DNA of 64,000 nt. It comes from Rhizomucor pusillus. Lineage: Eukaryota; Mucoromycota; Mucoromycetes; Mucorales; Lichtheimiaceae. The notes beneath the pieces were generated by a model, which saw only the letters and a program-made list of their open reading frames with translations, was not told where the DNA came from and did no database searches. This document shows, piece after piece, positions 47,225 through 58,506 of this stretch (position 1 is its first letter; each line of letters begins with the position of its first letter). The stretch spans positions 1-64,000 of the forward strand of contig FWWN02000685.1 in assembly GCA_900175165.2 (NCBI GenBank). The letters run 5' to 3'. A program made the translations under genes and the position numbers.

Positions 47225-49486
47225 ATGCCGTCCAGAGCTCTGGCCACTGCAGAGGACAAGAACAAGGTCCGAAGAGCTCTCCCGAATACTGTAGGTCTTT
47301 CTTGCTTTACAGCCAGCTTGCATCGTCTAACATGCCCACCTTAGAAAATCTTTGCGGCAACGGTTGCGCGTCTGTACGTTGCATACCCGAATCCTCAGAA
47401 ATGGGCTTACACAAATATATGGGGAGCCCTCGTATTCATGAAGGACAAGAAGGACCGCTCGCTCTACTTTAGAATAATTGATTTGATCGTGAGTCTGAAC
47501 GATCTACCAGTACCTGTTTATGCAGCTGACTGATAATCGTTCAATGCAGCATCATCCTACCGTCCTGTGGGAGCAAGAACTTTACGATGGATTCGAGTTA
47601 AAGATGGAAACACCGTTCTTCTTTACATTCCCGGGCGATGTAAGTCTGGAGCTAATGTTTAAATAGTTTCGGTGGTCAAGAACTAACAATGGATGTTCAG
47701 GAATACATGATTGGATTATCCTTTGCTGATACAACAGATTCGTCCATGTTTTACGATAAAGTTACCACGAGAGAAAGATTCCACAAGAAACCGAAAAAGA
47801 AGAAGGGTAATATGCATAGTATCATGCTAACTACCTAAGCTAACAACCGCTAAAAGATACAAACAAGAAGAACAAAGGCAAAGTGGACAAGACTCAAATC
47901 GGATTACCATCCGGATTCAGGTAAGCGGGCTTTTAGATGAAAACGACTCTCTAGCAAGTCTGACTAAACCCATGATAAAGGCATTTAGGACATATTGGAT
48001 ATACACCAGAAAAAGGCTTCAGTGTAGAGAATAACGATCCTGAATGGGATGGAATTTTCGAAAAACTACAATCGTTGGGAATTTCTGCAGAGGAGATTCA
48101 TGAAAACAGAGGATTCATCCAGAACTTTGTCAAAGAATGGAACGAGCCTCCTAGGCAATCACCTAGACGTCAGGAAATTCGGCCTATTACCAAGTCAAGG
48201 CCGCCGCCTCCACCGCCTCCACCTCGACGGACCGCTCCTCCCCCGCCGCCTATTGGAGGTAACATTTACAACATTATAATACTTTACTGAATTGAATGTT
48301 AATGGTATTGTGAACAGGCCGACGTCCTCCTCCACCACCTCCACCGTCTTCTCGACGCGGTGCACCCCCACCTCCTCCAGCTCCTCGACCTAGAACCTCC
48401 CAAGCACCGCCTCCACCTCCACCACCTGCGCGCCCGACATCGTATGCAGCACCGCCGCCGCCACCACCACCTGCACGTCCGTTGTCGATATCTAATAGTC
48501 GTCCTACTCCCCCGCCACCACCGCGTTCTGTTCCTGCGGTTCCTTCGACGTCATCGCCGGTATCAACCCTTCCACCAGCTCCAGTGCAGCAATTGAAATC
48601 AAACAATCCTTATCGAATGTCCTTGGCGAACTCGGCAGCGCCCGAGCTTCCACAGCGTTCACCACCTTCCCCTCTATCTACAGCCTATAAGGATGATATC
48701 TATCGCTCTTCAGAACCAAGCACTCAAACTCAGCCATACTCTCAAGGTCACGTAGACGATTCACATACTTCCAGCAGCGATGAAGAATATGCGGAACCCG
48801 AGTACTCGCCTCCTTCTTCACCGTTGGAGTCATCTCCAGCTGTTACGCCACAAAGACCGGCGCCTCCACCACCACCGCCTCCTGTTTTGCCGATGCGAAC
48901 TGGTAGACGTGAGCCTCCACCACCTCCACCAGTTTCTTCATGTTCTCAAAGAGCTGCACCTACTGAAACTGAGGTTGTGACATCTGATGATGCCCCTGTG
49001 GCAACTTCGGCTCCACTGCCACCGCCGTCGCCTCCACCACCACCACCACCATTAGCTCCTCCTTCAGGTCCTTCAGCTCCAGCACCACCACCACCCCCTC
49101 CTCCTCCTCCTCCAGCTCCTCCAGCAGCTCCTCCAGCAGCTCCTCCAGCACCATCTCCCGTGGCAGCAACTCCTTCGCCAAAGATGTTAGGTGACGCTAA
49201 CGAAGGCCGAGGAGCATTGATGGATGCTATTAGGAATGCTGGCGGTATCAGCTCACTGCGTAGCACTCCCAAGGAACTACAAAAGGACAAAAACACACCA
49301 TTTGCCTCGCCATCCATGTCTCACGCAGCAGCTGGTGCAGCGGCGAGCGGTGCAGCGGCGGCAGCTGGCGGCAACGATCTAGCTTCCAGCTTGATTGCTG
49401 CTCTCCAAGACCGAAAGAAAGCTTTGCAATCTGACGACTCAGACAACAGCAGCGACGATGACAGTGAATGGGATGATGATATATAG
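47225..49486 (+). CDS. LAS17: WASP/LAS17 homologue with WH1, CRIB, poly-proline, WH2 and acidic domains
   Basis: Activates the Arp2/3 complex for actin assembly at endocytic sites and cell tips. Seven exons (47225-47290, 47345-47488, 47550-47639, 47701-47806, 47857-47920, 47981-48258, 48318-49486) join to 638 residues. The WH1 domain spans about residues 15-135 (ATVARLYVAYPNPQKWAYTN; LYFRIIDL). Then follow a basic patch and a CRIB motif, IGLPSGFRHLGHIGYTPEKG, made only when the acceptor at 47980 is used. A long proline-rich region (about 220-540) has runs of 5-9 Pro for SH3 and profilin. WH2: RGALMDAIRNAGGISSLRS. The C-terminus has the central helix and an acidic tail with the key tryptophan (DSEWDDDI). 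Confidence 0.96.
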
Positions 49487-49723
49487 GAATATAGCAGCTT
49501 CTAAATTACTGTTGGATATAAAGCATATATGGCTACTACTATGAAAACCGTTACCGCTGGTTAAGCAGTATCTGACTAGTGTTATGCAAGCACGTGCTTG
49601 TGTAAATTCCAAATTCGTATAAATGGAGACGCTCCGAACGATGTAACCTCCTCCTCCCACGCCTGCTTCCCAACAAAAAGTGCGCAATAGCTAGATAAAG
49701 AGACCCGATCCTCCATTATGTGT

Positions 49724-50189
49724 TTATTGCTTGCTCTTAAGTTCCTCGACGAAAGCAATGTACTGCTTCTCAGCTTCCTCTTGGCTCATGCCTAATAAAA
49801 CACAGTAAATGAGCATCATCTCGTTACTTTTCAAAGAGCACTTGTCTTTTTTTTCCTTGCTTGCTTACCCTTGTTGGCAGTCCAGGCATCCCATTTTGCG
49901 CGGCCCTTCAGGTCAAAGGTGGGCTTGGCTGTTTTAAAGAAAAAAAATGTTAACAACAACCAGAGGTCAGATTCGTATTTCTCTTCTTTATGACATACAG
50001 GTGTTGTTGTCACCAACGGTGGCCTGCTTGAAGAGACCATACAACTTCAGCAACTCGTCGTTGGAGGGCTTGGAAGCCAACTGTTGGACTTCGTCGGCAG
50101 CTTTTTGGAATTCCTTTTGGACCCATTGTCAGTGAGTCAGATGTCGAGATTGCGTGCCCAAGGGCAAGGCAACTTACAGCAGAGGGCAT
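49724..50189 (-). CDS. ACB1: Acyl-CoA-binding protein
   Basis: Cytosolic carrier of long-chain acyl-CoA esters. Four exons (50178-50189, 49999-50113, 49869-49928, 49724-49791) give 84 residues, the normal size. The first coding exon is only 12 nt (MPSA). Family motifs: [36 protein letters not shown] (acyl-CoA contacts) and [17 protein letters not shown]. All introns are GT-AG, and the acceptor at 50114 is chosen because it gives MPSAEFQKAA, as in other family members. Confidence 0.97.
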
Positions 50190-50765
50190 TGTGATTAGCA
50201 GTAAAGAAGAAGAAACAAGGAGAAAAGGGAAACAAACTTTGGCGCGTTGCTGCTGCTTTTGAATGTTTTCCAACCTTTGTGTGGTCACACAAAAACTTGT
50301 GTGGAGCTTTGTCATTCAAAACTCGTCAGTCTGTGAACAAAACTATACTTATAGGTTCCTCGTTGTTCTTGCTAATATCAAATTGTCTTTTGTTTACTAT
50401 TTTGGAAAAGAGTCCCTTAGTTTCATCGCTATCCAGTGCAAAGAACGACTGCGTGAGAGAGTGTGTGTGGTGACAGGAGAAGCTGTTTCTTAGCAAGTTT
50501 GTCGGGTGGATCAGGCACGGAATCCTGCGTTCTGCGGTTATGTTATAAAGTGAAGTGCTGATGTATATAAGTTTTGCACAGGGTTTCCCACTTATGCAAG
50601 TCGCTGCGCAGGTCTCTGATCAATTTCACGTGTCCCACACTCACGCGCAGGAAGGTACGCAGCACCCCAGAGCAAAAACGCGAGAGAGAGAGAAAAAAAT
50701 TTAATGGGTTTTGGCTTGCTTATCGCTTTCTTTTTTCCCTTCTTCTCTCTTCCTCTTCTGCAAAC
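50190..50765. other. Divergent promoter of ACB1 and epoxide hydrolase
   Basis: 576 bp. Purine/pyrimidine-rich leaders flank both starts (tcttctctcttcctcttctg before 50766). No other gene. Confidence 0.5.
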
Positions 50766-52345
50766 ATGGATTTCGAACCGTTCACAGTCCCCGGATTCAC
50801 TTCTCAGCAGCTCGAGCTCTTGAAAGACAAGCTGAGCAAAACACAATATCCGAATGAGCTTGAAAAGGACGTCGGGTGGAAATACGGAGCACCAACTTGG
50901 GCAGTGCAACCCATGGTCAAAGAGTGGCTCGAAAGTTACGACTGGGAGATAGCTCGCAATGAAATGAATAGATGGCACCATTATCACACTACCATTGATG
51001 GCCTCGCGATCCACTTTGTACATGAACCTTCCTCGAACCCAGACGCTGTGCCCATCGTATTGGTCCACGGGTGGCCTTCGTCGTTCTATGAGTTTCACAA
51101 GATTATAGAGCCGCTGCGCGATGGTCTGCATGGCAACCAGGTATTATGTAACAAATAACGACGATCTTCCTTTCAGGCAAGCTCATTATCTTCCGCAAAG
51201 TCGTTCCACGTCGTGGTGCCAAGCCTACCGGGCTTTGGCTTCTCTGAAGCACCTAAAACACCTGGCTATGGTGTTGCGAAAAACGCAGAAATAATCAACA
51301 CGCTGATGGTTAAGCTTGGTTACACCAAATATGGTAAGAGGAAAAGGGAAGGAAAAGGAAAGAGGAGGGGCAAGGCGAAAGTTGTCAACTTACAACAAAA
51401 CTGTCAGTATTACACGGTGGTGATTGGGGAGCAATTATTGGCAAATACATCGCCACGAGATACAAGGATAACTGCCGCGCGTTCCATACATGTCTACCAT
51501 TCTGCTTACCACCGTTGCCAACACCCCGGAACATCATCTTTTATCCATTCAAGATTGCCAAATTCGTCGGTAGCTTGTTACTCGGCTTTGATCGAGTGTA
51601 TGGACCGGGAAAGATCATTTTGAATGGTCCAACGTTTGCGAATGCTGAGCTATATGACGGATGCGGTTACCGAGCTATTCAAGGTACAAGACCATATACC
51701 TTGGCATATGGCCTTACCGACAGCCCGGTGGGCCTCATGGGTAAGAAAACAGTGAACGGAATCCAGTGGCCCCCCCTCCATTGATGCTTCAATTACTCAA
51801 GCATGGTCATATTAAATTACTACAGCCTGGATGCTGGAGAAATACCACGAATGGACTTACCACCCACCAGAACGACAAGATACAGAGGCGTTACCAGAGA
51901 CTATCACGCCGCACGAGTTTTTGACGCAAGTGTCGCTTTATTGGCTTACAAACACAATGTCTTCGTCTATTCGCATCTACTATGAATGTTTGCACCAGAA
52001 AGAAATGTACAAGGTCATCTTCCCCCGCGTCCAAATTCCAGTAGCCGTCTGCGCGTTTGCACATGATATTTCAAAGGTATGGTAGTTCTCAGACACACAA
52101 ATAAATGGCGCGGGCTCACTCGTGGGGTTAAAGCTACCAAAGGATTGGCTGGAGGTAGCCACCGATCTGCATCAGTACACGGAATACATCTCGGTAAAGT
52201 GTTGCAGGGCGGGCGGAAATATATTTTATTTTACTGATCACCGAGTTAGGGCGGCCATTTTCCGTCGTTGGAGGAATCGGAATTGTTGCTGGATGACTTG
52301 CAGCGTTTCGGTAAAAGACTCCACCAAAAGAATCTCTTAAAGTAA
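50766..52345 (+). CDS. Epoxide hydrolase (microsomal-type alpha/beta hydrolase)
   Basis: Six exons (50766-51140, 51177-51333, 51408-51740, 51826-52076, 52134-52193, 52250-52345) join in phase to 423 residues. An EH N-terminal region (FTSQQLELLKDKLSKTQYP, GWKYG) precedes the hydrolase core: LVHGWPSSFYEF (oxyanion HGWP), nucleophile Asp in HGGDWGAIIG, conserved lid tyrosines (YHEWTYHPPE), and the catalytic His in GGHFPSLEES, which appears only with the acceptor at 52249. It opens epoxides to diols; the physiological substrate is unknown. There is no N-terminal membrane anchor, so a cytosolic form is likely. Confidence 0.93.
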
Positions 52346-53054
52346 AAATTACAGCGCGTAACACTGTACTTTATATCTACATAAAACCTGCAAAGATATA
52401 TCTCATCGTCGGATATATCCTAAAATGGACATTTGACATTTAGATCAATCCGACAGGCTTGCAGTTGCAGCAGCAGCAGCTGGCAGAGAGAGTTATGTAT
52501 GTAGATTATTCTCACAAATAATTCTTGCCTTTTTCTTTTCTTTCCTTCCTTTCTAACATAACTCTTTTCTGCCCATTCAATACCGGCAGCAATGTCCCTG
52601 AAGAAGGAGTATATGAACAGAAAAAAAATGCACAACATCAGGATTGTCTCAAGCCAAGGTGTTCCACATGTTGACAAGTATGGAATGGGGGCATTCTGTT
52701 TTTCCGATCGTCCGGCGTCCCAGATCCTTGGTTGCAGAATCCATCAAATAGCATAGGGCCCGCCGCCGCTATGTGGGTAAATATGGATAAATGTCATAGG
52801 CCTGCATCCTCCCGAACTCCTTGTTAGTGAGATATGCGTTCAAAATTTTTACAAAAATTAGTTAGCATTCAATGTATGACAAAAAGACTGTACCTGCCCA
52901 CTAAATAGCGACTAACCATGCACATGGACGGTACATTTGCCGTCTCACATCAATGGAACCGCGGTTCGCATTCAGGCACTATGCATATGTCATCAGCATG
53001 TTGAAGAGCACGGACAGTAGGGGGATCCAGATCGTGCAGGAGACAGCCTGTATG

Positions 53055-53072
53055 TATATATATATATATATA
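53055..53072 (+). repeat. (TA)9 microsatellite
   Basis: 18 bp of alternating TA, 23 bp before the TATA box of the next gene. Confidence 0.85.
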
Positions 53073-53094
53073 TGTACGACGGAATTTCATAAGG

Positions 53095-53100
53095 TATAAA
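53095..53100 (+). promoter_or_regulatory. TATA box of the secreted phosphatase gene
   Basis: tataaa, 56 nt before the ATG at 53156. Phosphate-repressible acid phosphatases commonly have such TATA promoters. Confidence 0.65.
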
Positions 53101-53155
53101 TTTCGGGGGCTTGCTCGTTCATCCTTCTCCTCCTTGATAGATTTCACAAACAAGT

Positions 53156-54475
53156 ATGAAAAGCCCAAGCGTTTCCTTGCTCGCCGTCGCCTCTGTCACG
53201 CTCCTAAGCACTTTTGTATCGGGTTTTCACCACGATGTTGATTGGATCAAGCAGCATCTGGCAAGCAAGGCCCCGTACCCAGTTACCGGTACAAACAGAC
53301 TGGATAACATCACCAAGGACGGCTACCAAGTCGATCAATTGCAGCTTGTTGTGCGCCACGGAAGTCGTTATCCCTCGGACGGTGACACTGAAGATATTGC
53401 CGATGCCCTTGCATTGTTGAAGAGCAGTACCAATAAGGATGCACTTAGCTGGCTCCATGACTATGAGAATATCTACACCGATGAGAGAAGCGGAAGACTC
53501 GATGAGAATGGTCAGCTGGAAGAGTACCTCCACGGGCGCCGTGTTGCAAAGAGCTATCCTGCCCTTCTCCAGTCTATTTTCGATCAAGGCACCGTTAAGC
53601 GTATATCCGCCTATGCAACCGATTCTCCTCGAGTGTCCCAATCGGCACAGGCTTTCCTCTTGGGCTTGCTGGAAGGACATGGTCCTCTTGGTTCCTCAAA
53701 GCAGATCACTGTTCCCATGTTTACCTTGCCAGACGACAACAATACTGTTATCAGCTTCTATGAAAGATGCCCTGCCTATGACAAGGAGGTCGATGATAAC
53801 GATAAAACAAATGAACAGTCTAAACTATATGAAGAAATGGCTGAATCGCCCATTGCCGAGCGGCTCTCAAAAGAACTCCACATCAACGTAACCGCCAAGG
53901 ATGTCACAAAGATCTACACCGGCTGCTCCTTTGAAGTCTCCCACCGCAACAACGTAGACACTTTCTGTTCCTTGTTGTCAAGAAACGATATCCTGGTGAA
54001 CGAATACCGCGAAGATTTGTCTTACTTCTACAAGGATGCGTACGCCTATGAAATCAATAAGCATATGGCATGTGACCTCATGAAGGATGTCATGGCTAAC
54101 ATCAACGCAGCTATCAGTGGAACTGAAGACTACGACAAGATCTCCCTTAAGTTTGGTCACACGCAATCCATCCTCTTTTCCGAGACATTCTTGGGACTTT
54201 TTGACGACCATAAATTGTTGCTGGCCAACATGACACAGTCCGAAATCAACAACCGTGCCTTTAGAACTTCAAAGATCGCTACCTTTGCATCCAATGTCGC
54301 TTTCCAGGTGCTCACCAAAAAGTCAGCCGATCAAAAGTTTGTACGTGTGCTTGTTTCCGAAGAACCAGTTGTAATTCCTGGCTGCAAGGATATCGTCTGC
54401 CCTATCGAAACATTCCGCAAAATCATGGAGCCGCGTCTCCAGTGCGATTTCAACAAGCTTTGTGCATTAGAATAG
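53156..54475 (+). CDS. Secreted histidine acid phosphatase, MINPP/phytase-like
   Basis: Intronless, 439 residues. A cleavable signal peptide is clear (MKSPSVSLLAVASVTLLSTF, likely cut after VSG). The histidine phosphatase motif QLVVRHGSRYPSDG provides the nucleophilic His; the second catalytic region is LKFGHTQSILFSE, with His but a Thr where many acid phosphatases have Asp, as in part of the MINPP group. C-terminal cysteines (GCKDIVCP) fit the extracellular fold. Several Asn-x-Ser/Thr sites are present. It probably releases phosphate from inositol phosphates or phytate outside the cell. Confidence 0.9.
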   Translation: MKSPSVSLLAVASVTLLSTFVSGFHHDVDWIKQHLASKAPYPVTGTNRLDNITKDGYQVDQLQLVVRHGSRYPSDGDTEDIADALALLKSSTNKDALSWLHDYENIYTDERSGRLDENGQLEEYLHGRRVAKSYPALLQSIFDQGTVKRISAYATDSPRVSQSAQAFLLGLLEGHGPLGSSKQITVPMFTLPDDNNTVISFYERCPAYDKEVDDNDKTNEQSKLYEEMAESPIAERLSKELHINVTAKDVTKIYTGCSFEVSHRNNVDTFCSLLSRNDILVNEYREDLSYFYKDAYAYEINKHMACDLMKDVMANINAAISGTEDYDKISLKFGHTQSILFSETFLGLFDDHKLLLANMTQSEINNRAFRTSKIATFASNVAFQVLTKKSADQKFVRVLVSEEPVVIPGCKDIVCPIETFRKIMEPRLQCDFNKLCALE

Positions 54476-54829
54476 AACAAGAGTCATTTTCATTGTCTAC
54501 TTGCAAAATCATACTATAGACTTTATATATTTTCTCTTATTGTTATATACCAGTATATGAATACAAACCACACCACCGCATATTCATCGGCACAGCGTGC
54601 GCTCTCTCTTTCTCTTTCTTTTGTCTTTCCTTGTTTTTCTGGATCCCAGTGCAAAACAATTGATGGCATCTACCAGGTTAGCGTAACATGCATCGTTCCT
54701 CTACAGCATCTCTGACACGCGCAGTTTTTTGCTTAGACGACGTTCTCGGACCTCTGAATCGCATGAAAAGGTATGCACAGTGTGGCCACATTGGCGATCA
54801 CGGATTCTTTGACTGGGTATTAGCAACCC
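54476..54829. other. Intergenic, promoter of TDP1
   Basis: 354 bp, CT-rich at 54600-54640. A short upstream frame starts at 54688 (MHRSST) but is not required. Confidence 0.4.
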
Positions 54830-56892
54830 ATGAAACGAGCAAAGTTGAAGAACAAAATCAACTACCTTGATCCCTGCACTCGATTGCTAGCATCGCCAGC
54901 AGTTAAGCCAGAGGAAAATGTTGGATGCGGTAGGAGCGGCATCGTGAGGAATTTCAGAAATGAGGTTACACTAAAGCTGGCAGTTGCTGTACCACCACCA
55001 GTGACACTGCGTGATCTGCTTTACAATGCAGGTAGACTGTCAGGCACTCAATGTACCAAAGTTAACATTTCCGCCTTTGATAGATACATCTCGAACGTGT
55101 TGTCCAGTTCAATTTCACGGTTGATTTAGATTTTCTAATGCTGAACATACATCCACAAATAAGAGATAGTATCCCTGTAACCGTTATCCACGGTCACCGT
55201 CGCCCCGAAAGCCTGTCGACTATTAGCGCAAGTTGATTGGCCAGCCGCACCTAGCGGTAGAAAATGCTCACCAACACTGATAGATGCAAGCAAGTCAGTG
55301 GCCCAACGTAAACCTCATCCGGCCCAATTTACCGCATAAATTTGGTAAGTCTGGTATTGATATCATCATATGTAATTACTTGCGCAGCATTAAATGTAAG
55401 CATGCTCAAAGGCACACACCACACCAAGGTCTGTGATATTTGGCCATCTCTCTCTTTTTCTTTTACTGACCATAGTAACAGGCTATGCTTCTCTTCAGTA
55501 ACGATAGAGGAACCAAAAGCGTACGGCTGGTTGTAGCCACAGCCAACCTGTGTCGCGATGATTGGGAGTATGTACATATCCGTAAGGCTTTTGAGTATAT
55601 ATGCCCCTGACAAGAAGCAATTCAATAGAAATATGACGCAAGGCATATATCTGTCACCACGCTGTTATGTCAAGACAACTCCTCCCGTGCCTGGAACAAT
55701 CACCGGTGCAGAGTACGAATCTCCCTTTGAAAGGGATTTATTGACCTACTTGGAAGCATATGGACATAGTCTGCGGGATGTCTACGATATGGTGCGAAAA
55801 TATGACTGGTCACCCTGCAAGGTACAACCAATCCGCATTCTTCACGACTTTTACAGAAAAGTCTGCAACATTTTCCTGCCGCTTTCTAGGCTATTCTTAT
55901 AGGATCCGTCCCAGGCTATCATCGAGGCGAAAACTTTGCAAAGTGGGGCCTGCAAAGATTGAAAACTGTCCTTCACAACCACGTCAAGCTATCAGAAGTG
56001 TGTTGCCGCAAATCGGTTGTCGTTGCCCAGGTAATTAGAAACCGGATATGTATTACTACTTGGCATCCTATTTAGACTTGACTGTGGCAATGCAGTGTTC
56101 AAGCGTCGCGAGTTTCTCTCAGAGATGGTTCGAAAATGATTTTTCGCCGGTCATGAAATGCGCAGAAAACGCTTCCAAAGCATCTCGAACTGATATAAAG
56201 TTTATATATCCCACCGTAGACGACGTGAAGAAAAGGTAATAATACTTTCATAGATTCAAGGTCACCACAAGCTATTCACGTAAAAACAGTCATACAGGAA
56301 TCATTGACAGCTCTGGATTTCTTCGAATGGACCACGCAGTGTATGAAAAATGCCGTTCCTGGTTTGATAGTTATCTGTGTCGATGGAAGAGCGAAGCAGC
56401 TGGTCGGCAAGTATTGATGCCCCACATCAAAACGTACACCAGGATATACGGCGACGAATACAAAATGATCGCGTGGCATTTGTTGACTTCAGCAAATCTT
56501 AGCCGCGCTGCGTGGGGAGAATATCAAAAGGATCGGACTCAGCTTCACATTAAAAGCTACGAGCTGGGTGTATTCCTGTGTCCATCCTTGTTCCAAGTAC
56601 GTTATATTTCTTATCCTCATGCTGTCCTGATTACAGACCAACCCAGTCACTGTTGTAGGACTCTACATACCCGGACGTGTATTTGATGGCTTCGACGGTG
56701 CCAGATCCTCACCCAGTGCCCAGCGAATCAGTATCAGCAGCGAAAGATGTAACAGTAGTGCCTGTTAGATTACCATATGACGTGCCTGTCACTAGTCATG
56801 AACATCCAGGAAGCTGCTACACACGACAATACGCTCTAGACGCCGTAAATGACTTTATTGGCAAAACATCGACAGAGGATACAGAAGATTAA
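54830..56892 (+). CDS. TDP1: Tyrosyl-DNA phosphodiesterase 1
   Basis: Removes stalled topoisomerase I peptides and other adducts from DNA 3' ends. Eleven exons (54830-54929, 55002-55027, 55084-55227, 55284-55344, 55412-55428, 55482-55567, 55629-55821, 55890-56030, 56096-56235, 56290-56596, 56659-56892) sum to 482 residues with all phases matching. First HKN motif: GTHHTKAMLLFSNDRG, its HHTK encoded by a 17-nt exon; then VVATANLCRDDWE. Second: MPHIKTYTRIYG and LLTSANLSRAAWG. SYELGVFLCPS and a final VPVRLPYDVPV complete the fold. The intron at 55228 has a GC donor (gcaagt), and that at 55028 probably does (gcaggt). The N-terminus is short (MKRAKLKNKI). Confidence 0.93.
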
Positions 56893-57128
56893 ATTATAAT
56901 TCCCACGAAATATAGAAAAGTAGCTTTTATGCTCAGTTGATGGCAAGCTGCATATTCACGTCTTCTTTTCTTTGGGAATCATGTTGCTGCTGTACGACAT
57001 ACCTTTGATGGAAATGCAGAATTTGAGTTCGTTTCATTTGAATATCGTTTTCCCTTTCTTTTTCCTTTTCTCCTCCTTTTTTTTTTCATTCACCTGCATT
57101 CTTTTCTAGCTTTGGACAGAAACAAAAG
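56893..57128. other. Spacer TDP1 / coiled-coil gene
   Basis: 236 bp with a pyrimidine-rich promoter (tttccctttctttttccttttctcctcc). Confidence 0.4.
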
Positions 57129-58349
57129 ATGATGTCTGGGCGTACACGTCGTCAAAATTCCACTGGGAGGCACAGTGATAGACGCAACGAGAGAGCCAGG
57201 CGACCTACTCTTCCTCCCACACCGCCGTCATCATTTCGACAATCCTTTTCATCTATCGACTCGTCACAGGAACAGTCTTCAATGCTAGAAGAGGAAGTAC
57301 CAACATCTATCTCGTGGCCTATAGCTCTAGCCGTCATACCAACGCTCGGTGCCTTCTTTGCCGGCAGTGCAGAGATATGGAGCGACTTTGTGATTAGTCT
57401 CTTGATTCTATACTATGTCTACAAATGGATGACAGGCAAGTATACACTTCATATGATTGCCACCGAACAAGCGATCTTAAATTTTTTTCTCACTGATATT
57501 TGTAGTTCCCTGGTCCCAATACGAGGAAGCACGTTCACGACGCATAATTCATCAAAATGCCACAGCCAGCAGACGTTCGTCAACAAAGCAATCGTCTGTC
57601 GCCGACGAGCTACGCCGCCATGAACGAGTTGGACTGTTTTGGGTCATTGCGTCGCCCTGCATCGTTGCTTACACGCTGCGGTTTAGCCGCTACCTGTTGA
57701 CAAATCACGAGCGGTATACCACATACTTTAACGTCGGCATTTTCGTACTGGCCGCGCTGATCAAACCGTTTGAGCACGTCGTTTCCCATCTCCGAGAGAG
57801 CGCCGAGCAGCTTCAAGCTCAAGCCAAAGAGCTGGGTCTCGAGAAGCGAGAAATCGATGTTTTGCAGGAGAAAACAGATGCGCTTGCCGCCGAGATAGAC
57901 GAGCTTCACGAGGCCATGGCAACCAAGCAAGATCTGGGTCAGGTAACTGCGGCACAAAAAGAAATTAATTAAACTGGGAAGGGCCCATTGTTGTTAATTA
58001 ACATGTGAATATATGCATTTAGATCACCGGCGAACTTGATCCGATGCTGCAAAAGCTCGCAAAAGCCTCGCAACGAGCCGAAACAAAGGAAAAGTCGTTC
58101 CAAAAATGGTCGGAGGAAAGATTCCAGGCACTGGATACCAAATTCAACGAGCTCGACGATATCATCACACGTTCGATCGAAGAGGACCAACGAAGGTCGA
58201 TGCAGCGCACCTTTGTCACGCTCATGTTTGTCCCGGTCAACATCCTATTTTGGATCGCTAATCTGGTAACAAGCATTCTGCCCGCTGCGCTCTCCCTTCA
58301 ACAGTCAGCGATCCCTTCGTCTGCCTTGCCCTCATCTTCTACTACGTGA
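57129..58349 (+). CDS. Membrane protein with a central coiled coil, conserved fungal type
   Basis: Three exons (57129-57435, 57506-57942, 58023-58349) give 356 residues. A basic Ser/Pro-rich N-terminus is followed by two close hydrophobic helices (ISWPIALAVIPTLGAFFAGS and DFVISLLILYYVYKW), a further hydrophobic part (VGLFWVIASPCIVAYTL), a long heptad region (SHLRESAEQLQAQAKELGLE and on to about residue 300), and a C-terminal hydrophobic segment (LMFVPVNILFWIANLV). Intron 1 has a GC donor (exon end 57435, then gcaagtat); the overlapping gt at 57440 would break the frame. Function unknown; an organelle-membrane tether or ER protein is possible. Confidence 0.8.
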
Positions 58350-58506
58350 TCAGCCGCCGTTATGTGATGCCACATTCGGGTCAGCAATCTGGAACAGAAC
58401 CATATATTTTGGACATATGTATTATACAAAGCATTCTTGGCCATTTTAATTTTGTATATTGATATAGTACAAGCATCAAGATATCATTAAATATTTACAA
58501 TATTGA

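Larger units (their letters stand above)
52346..53155. other. Intergenic with (TA)9 tract
   Basis: A minus-strand frame around 52430-52640 contains LCIFFLFIYSFFRDIAAGIE, a possible small membrane peptide, but has no conserved feature. (TA)9 lies at 53055-53072, and the TATA box of the next gene at 53095. Confidence 0.5.

Noticed and set aside
48274..48606. Gly-rich minus-strand frames (also 48946-49317)
   Set aside because: Mirror images of the WASP proline codons (cct/ccg read as agg/cgg and ggt/ggc).
52420..52677. Possible small membrane protein on the minus strand
   Set aside because: Starts without an ATG in the full frame, and only one hydrophobic stretch supports it.
58260..58440. Alternative C-terminus of the coiled-coil protein containing ALIFYYVISRRYVMP
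   Set aside because: The candidate 39-nt intron (gtaaca...caacag) is in frame, so it does not reach the other frame; kept the simple ending at 58349.
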